A stretch of 9,279 nucleotides of DNA from Azonexaceae bacterium (GTDB taxonomy: Bacteria > Pseudomonadota > Gammaproteobacteria > Burkholderiales > Rhodocyclaceae): NCBI GenBank assembly GCA_009469665.1, contig SSTB01000137.1, positions 1-9,279 of the forward strand. Direction: 5' to 3'. Each line of letters begins with the position of its first letter. Within the stretch, counting starts at the first letter, position 1. Below, one piece after another: positions 6,784 through 9,279 of this stretch. The translations under genes were made by a program, and so were the position numbers. The notes beneath the pieces were generated by a model. That model was not told the DNA's origin. It searched no databases and saw nothing but the letters and a program-made list of their open reading frames with translations.

Positions 6784-8597
6784 GGCGTTTCGGCCGAACG
6801 TTGGCGAATCGCTTCCAGAGCCCCTTCGCCAAGAGTTTCCTCGGCGAGCAGTTGTTGCGCCGATTCCCGCAGCAAGGCCTCCCGCACATGGAGCAGATCC
6901 AGGGTGCGCCGGTAGATTTCCTGGACCCGTCGGCGGACCGCGAGGTCAATTTCCCGCGCCGTCGCCTCGCTGTACGCTTTGGGCGGGGAAGCCAAGGGCG
7001 TGCCGAGGAAGCGGGGTTTCTCGGCCTCCAGCACCACGGGGCCGATCTCCGCGTCCATGCCATAGCGGGTGACGAGGGCTCGGGCGATATCGGTGACGCG
7101 ATGCAGATCGTCGGCCGCGCCGGTCGAGATGCGCCCGAATATCAGTTCTTCGGCAGCGCGTCCGCCGAGCAGGATCATCATCCGGTTTTCCAGTTCGGCT
7201 TGGGTCATGAGGTAACGTTCCTCGGTCGGTCGCTGGAGCGTGTAACCCAGGGCCGCGACGCCGCGCGGAATAATGGAGACCTTATGCACCGGGTCGCTCC
7301 CGGGCAGGGCCATGGCCACCAGGGCATGGCCCATCTCGTGATGAGCGACGGTTTCTCTTTCCCGGGCGGAAAGCACACGGTTTCGTTTCTCCAGGCCGGC
7401 GACGATACGCTCGATTGCTACGGTGAAATCGTCGAGGCCGACAGCCTCGGCATTGCGCCGGGTGGCCGCCAGCGCTGCCTCGTTGCAGAGGTTGGCCAGT
7501 TCGGCCCCGGTGAAGCCAGGGGTCAGCTCGGCAATCTTGGTCTTGTCGGTATCCGAGGCCAGGCGCAGCTTGCGCATGTGGACCTCCAGAATGGCCACGC
7601 GACCCAGACGGTCCGGGCGATCCACGACGACCTGGCGGTCGAAACGGCCGGCGCGGAGCAGGGCAGGGTCGAGGACTTCCGGGCGGTTGGTGGCGCCCAG
7701 CAGGACGACGCCGCTCGTCGAGTCGAAGCCGTCCAGTTCGACCAGGAGCTGATTGAGGGTCTGCTCTTTTTCGTCATGGCCGCCGAGGGCACCGGCGGCG
7801 CTGCGCGCGCGGCCCAGGGCATCGAGTTCGTCGATGAAGATGATGGCCGGCGCTTTGCTCCGCGCCTGCTCGAACAAGTCTCGCACCCTGGCGGCGCCAA
7901 CGCCGACGAACATCTCTACGAATTCGGAACCGGAGATGGAGAAGAAGGGCACGCCGGCCTCCCCGGCTACGGCCTTGGCCAGGAGGGTCTTGCCGGTTCC
8001 CGGCGGGCCGACGAGCAGTACTCCCTTGGGGGAGCGCCCGCCCAGGCGTCCGGCCCGGGTGGGGTCGCGCAGGAAAGCCACGATTTCCGTCAGTTCATCC
8101 TTGGCTTCGTCGACGCCGGCGACATCGGAGAATTTGACCCCCGTGTCGGCTTCCACATAGACCTTGGCTTTGTTCTTGCCCAAGGACATGAAGCCTCCTC
8201 CGGCGCCAAGCTTGCCGGCGAAGCGGCGCATGGCGAAGATCCAGATGGCGACGAAGACGACCGCCGGGACGACCCAGCCCAGGAGATCGGCCAGCCAAGT
8301 GCTTTCTATCAGTCCAGCAAACTTGACGTCATGGGCAGCCAACTCCTTGGCCAAGTCCCCATCCACACGGGTGGTCACGAAGCGGGTCTTGCCTTCGACG
8401 GGCTCCTTGTAGGTTCCCAGGATACGATCGCTGCCGATGGCGACTTCGGCGATCAGGCCTTCTTTCAACTGTGTGCGGAACTCGCTGTAGGGAACGGCAG
8501 CGGTTGATTGGGCGCCACGCCAGAGATCGTGGATCAAGACCATGGCCAGGAGGGCCAGCCCGAAGTACCAGAGGGAGAATTGGGTTTTCTTTTCCAT
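6780..8597 (-). CDS. ftsH: FtsH-family ATP-dependent zinc metalloprotease, HEMGH variant
   Basis: 605 residues, somewhat shorter than the 644 of E. coli FtsH. This hexameric inner-membrane AAA protease extracts and degrades membrane and short-lived cytosolic proteins. Visible parts: TM1 about 9-23, a periplasmic domain about 30-100, TM2 about 103-123, Walker A GPPGTGKT (197-204), pore motif FVG (230-232), Walker [11 protein letters not shown] (252-261), the second region of homology 304-323 with arginine fingers R315 and R318, zinc site H420-E-M-G-H424 and third ligand D497 in STGAADD. All catalytic residues are present. Most housekeeping FtsH proteins read HEAGH; the Met, the short C-terminus and the absence of the usual rlmE/folP neighbours suggest an additional paralogue. 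ATG 8597 is preceded by GAGG eight bases upstream, which overlaps the terC stop codon, so it is the second gene of a terC-ftsH operon. A longer frame to 8741 only shadows terC. Confidence 0.93.
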   Translation of the reverse strand: MEKKTQFSLWYFGLALLAMVLIHDLWRGAQSTAAVPYSEFRTQLKEGLIAEVAIGSDRILGTYKEPVEGKTRFVTTRVDGDLAKELAAHDVKFAGLIESTWLADLLGWVVPAVVFVAIWIFAMRRFAGKLGAGGGFMSLGKNKAKVYVEADTGVKFSDVAGVDEAKDELTEIVAFLRDPTRAGRLGGRSPKGVLLVGPPGTGKTLLAKAVAGEAGVPFFSISGSEFVEMFVGVGAARVRDLFEQARSKAPAIIFIDELDALGRARSAAGALGGHDEKEQTLNQLLVELDGFDSTSGVVLLGATNRPEVLDPALLRAGRFDRQVVVDRPDRLGRVAILEVHMRKLRLASDTDKTKIAELTPGFTGAELANLCNEAALAATRRNAEAVGLDDFTVAIERIVAGLEKRNRVLSARERETVAHHEMGHALVAMALPGSDPVHKVSIIPRGVAALGYTLQRPTEERYLMTQAELENRMMILLGGRAAEELIFGRISTGAADDLHRVTDIARALVTRYGMDAEIGPVVLEAEKPRFLGTPLASPPKAYSEATAREIDLAVRRRVQEIYRRTLDLLHVREALLRESAQQLLAEETLGEGALEAIRQRSAETP

Positions 8598-8607
8598 GAT
8601 CTTCGCC

Positions 8608-9279
8608 TCACGAATTGCGGTTATTGGACGACGCTCTCGCCGGTTCCCGGGATCGCTTGGCCAGGGAGAGCACGACGGAGGTGCCGATGATGGCGGCCAC
8701 CACACCCAGGGAGAACAGCACCGGGATCTTGTAGAGGTCAATGAGCAGCATCTTGGCGCCGATGAAGACGAGCACCAGGGCCAGGCCGTACTTCAGGAGC
8801 GAGAAGCGGTCCGCCATGTCGGCCAGCAGGAAGTACATGGCGCGTAGGCCCAGGATGGCGAAGATGTTGGAGGTGAGCACCACGAAGGGGTCGGTGGTGA
8901 TGGCGAAGATGGCCGGGATGGAATCCACCGCGAAGATCACATCGGAAAATTCGACCAGCACCAGAACGAGGAACAGCGGCGTGGCGTAGCGCACCCAGCG
9001 GCCGCCTTCCTGGCGGCGGACGAAGAAGCGCTCGCCCTCCAGGGTGTCGGTGATCTTCATGTGCCTGCGCAGCCAGAGGACCAGCGGGTTCTTGGCCAGG
9101 TCGGGCGTCTGGTCGGCGAACCACCACATCTTGATGCCGGTGACCAGCAGGAAGGCGCCGAACACATAGAGCAGCCAGTGGAACTGGGTAATGAGCCAGA
9201 CGCCGGCGAAGATCATCACCGTGCGCAGCACGATGGCGCCCAGCACCCCCAGCACCAGCACGCGCTTCTGCAATTCGGC
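8608..9279 (-). CDS. TerC/Alx-family membrane protein, probable metal transporter (N-terminus outside window)
   Basis: 223 residues are visible and the frame runs open through the right edge; the sequence begins mid-helix ([19 protein letters not shown]), so perhaps a third of a typical protein of about 320 residues is missing. A TTG at 9273 is not the start. About six membrane segments remain, among them [38 protein letters not shown] and [16 protein letters not shown]. The TerC signature '[20 protein letters not shown]' is intact with its conserved acidic residues. TerC-family proteins (Alx, MeeF, MeeY) export or deliver manganese, and some are linked to tellurite resistance or alkaline pH response; which applies here cannot be told. 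No ter stress genes are in view. Its TGA is ten bases before the ftsH ATG, and the leader of the gene, where a manganese- or pH-responsive RNA might lie, is outside the window. Confidence 0.92.
   Translation of the reverse strand, partial: AELQKRVLVLGVLGAIVLRTVMIFAGVWLITQFHWLLYVFGAFLLVTGIKMWWFADQTPDLAKNPLVLWLRRHMKITDTLEGERFFVRRQEGGRWVRYATPLFLVLVLVEFSDVIFAVDSIPAIFAITTDPFVVLTSNIFAILGLRAMYFLLADMADRFSLLKYGLALVLVFIGAKMLLIDLYKIPVLFSLGVVAAIIGTSVVLSLAKRSREPARASSNNRNS

Noticed and set aside
6426..8507. A 693-residue + strand open frame opposite ftsH
   Set aside because: It mirrors the well-conserved ftsH gene, has no domain and overlaps the end of the LysR-type gene; a shadow frame.
9271..9273. TTG as the start of the TerC-family gene
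   Set aside because: It would remove the N-terminal membrane segments; the frame continues to the window edge and matches internal TerC sequence.

Overview
This is a GC-rich (AT-poor outside one promoter region) proteobacterial window, most likely from a betaproteobacterium of the Rhodocyclales/Nitrosomonadales type. That placement is inferred from the MSHA-pilus-type MshQ protein, the NhaR-like LysR regulator, the TerC and FtsH sequences, and the codon use. It is not proven by any marker gene. I see no tRNA, rRNA, CRISPR array, integrase or transposase.

Left part (1-4387, + strand): the window opens inside a very large exported MshQ-like protein (lamin-tail-like region, DUF11-type repeat, LamG lectin-like domain, then a long DUF6701-type C-terminal part). 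Its stop codon touches a roughly 160-bp non-coding element with imperfect terminal inverted repeats, which looks like a dispersed intergenic repeat. After it comes a small secreted cysteine-rich protein. It resembles periplasmic zinc-metallopeptidase-like proteins, but the HExxH zinc site has become QACAR. It ends in a mirror-symmetric six-cysteine cluster.

Middle part (4506-5758, - strand): a compact three-gene unit. A 61-residue protein of a small conserved family is followed after 21 bp by a PAP2 lipid phosphatase, whose stop codon overlaps the GTG start of a DgkA-type diacylglycerol kinase. The last two can make and break lipid monophosphates and probably act together in phospholipid or undecaprenyl lipid turnover.

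Right part (5811-9279): a strikingly AT-rich divergent control region with several inverted repeats separates the small-protein operon from an NhaR-like LysR regulator (+). The regulator ends tail-to-tail against ftsH (-), with the two TAG stops sharing one CTAG. ftsH is the second gene of a tight operon behind a TerC/Alx-family membrane protein that runs off the right edge. The TerC-FtsH pairing suggests a module for metal (probably Mn) homeostasis and membrane-protein quality control, with the NhaR-like regulator a possible controller. That link is inference from position.
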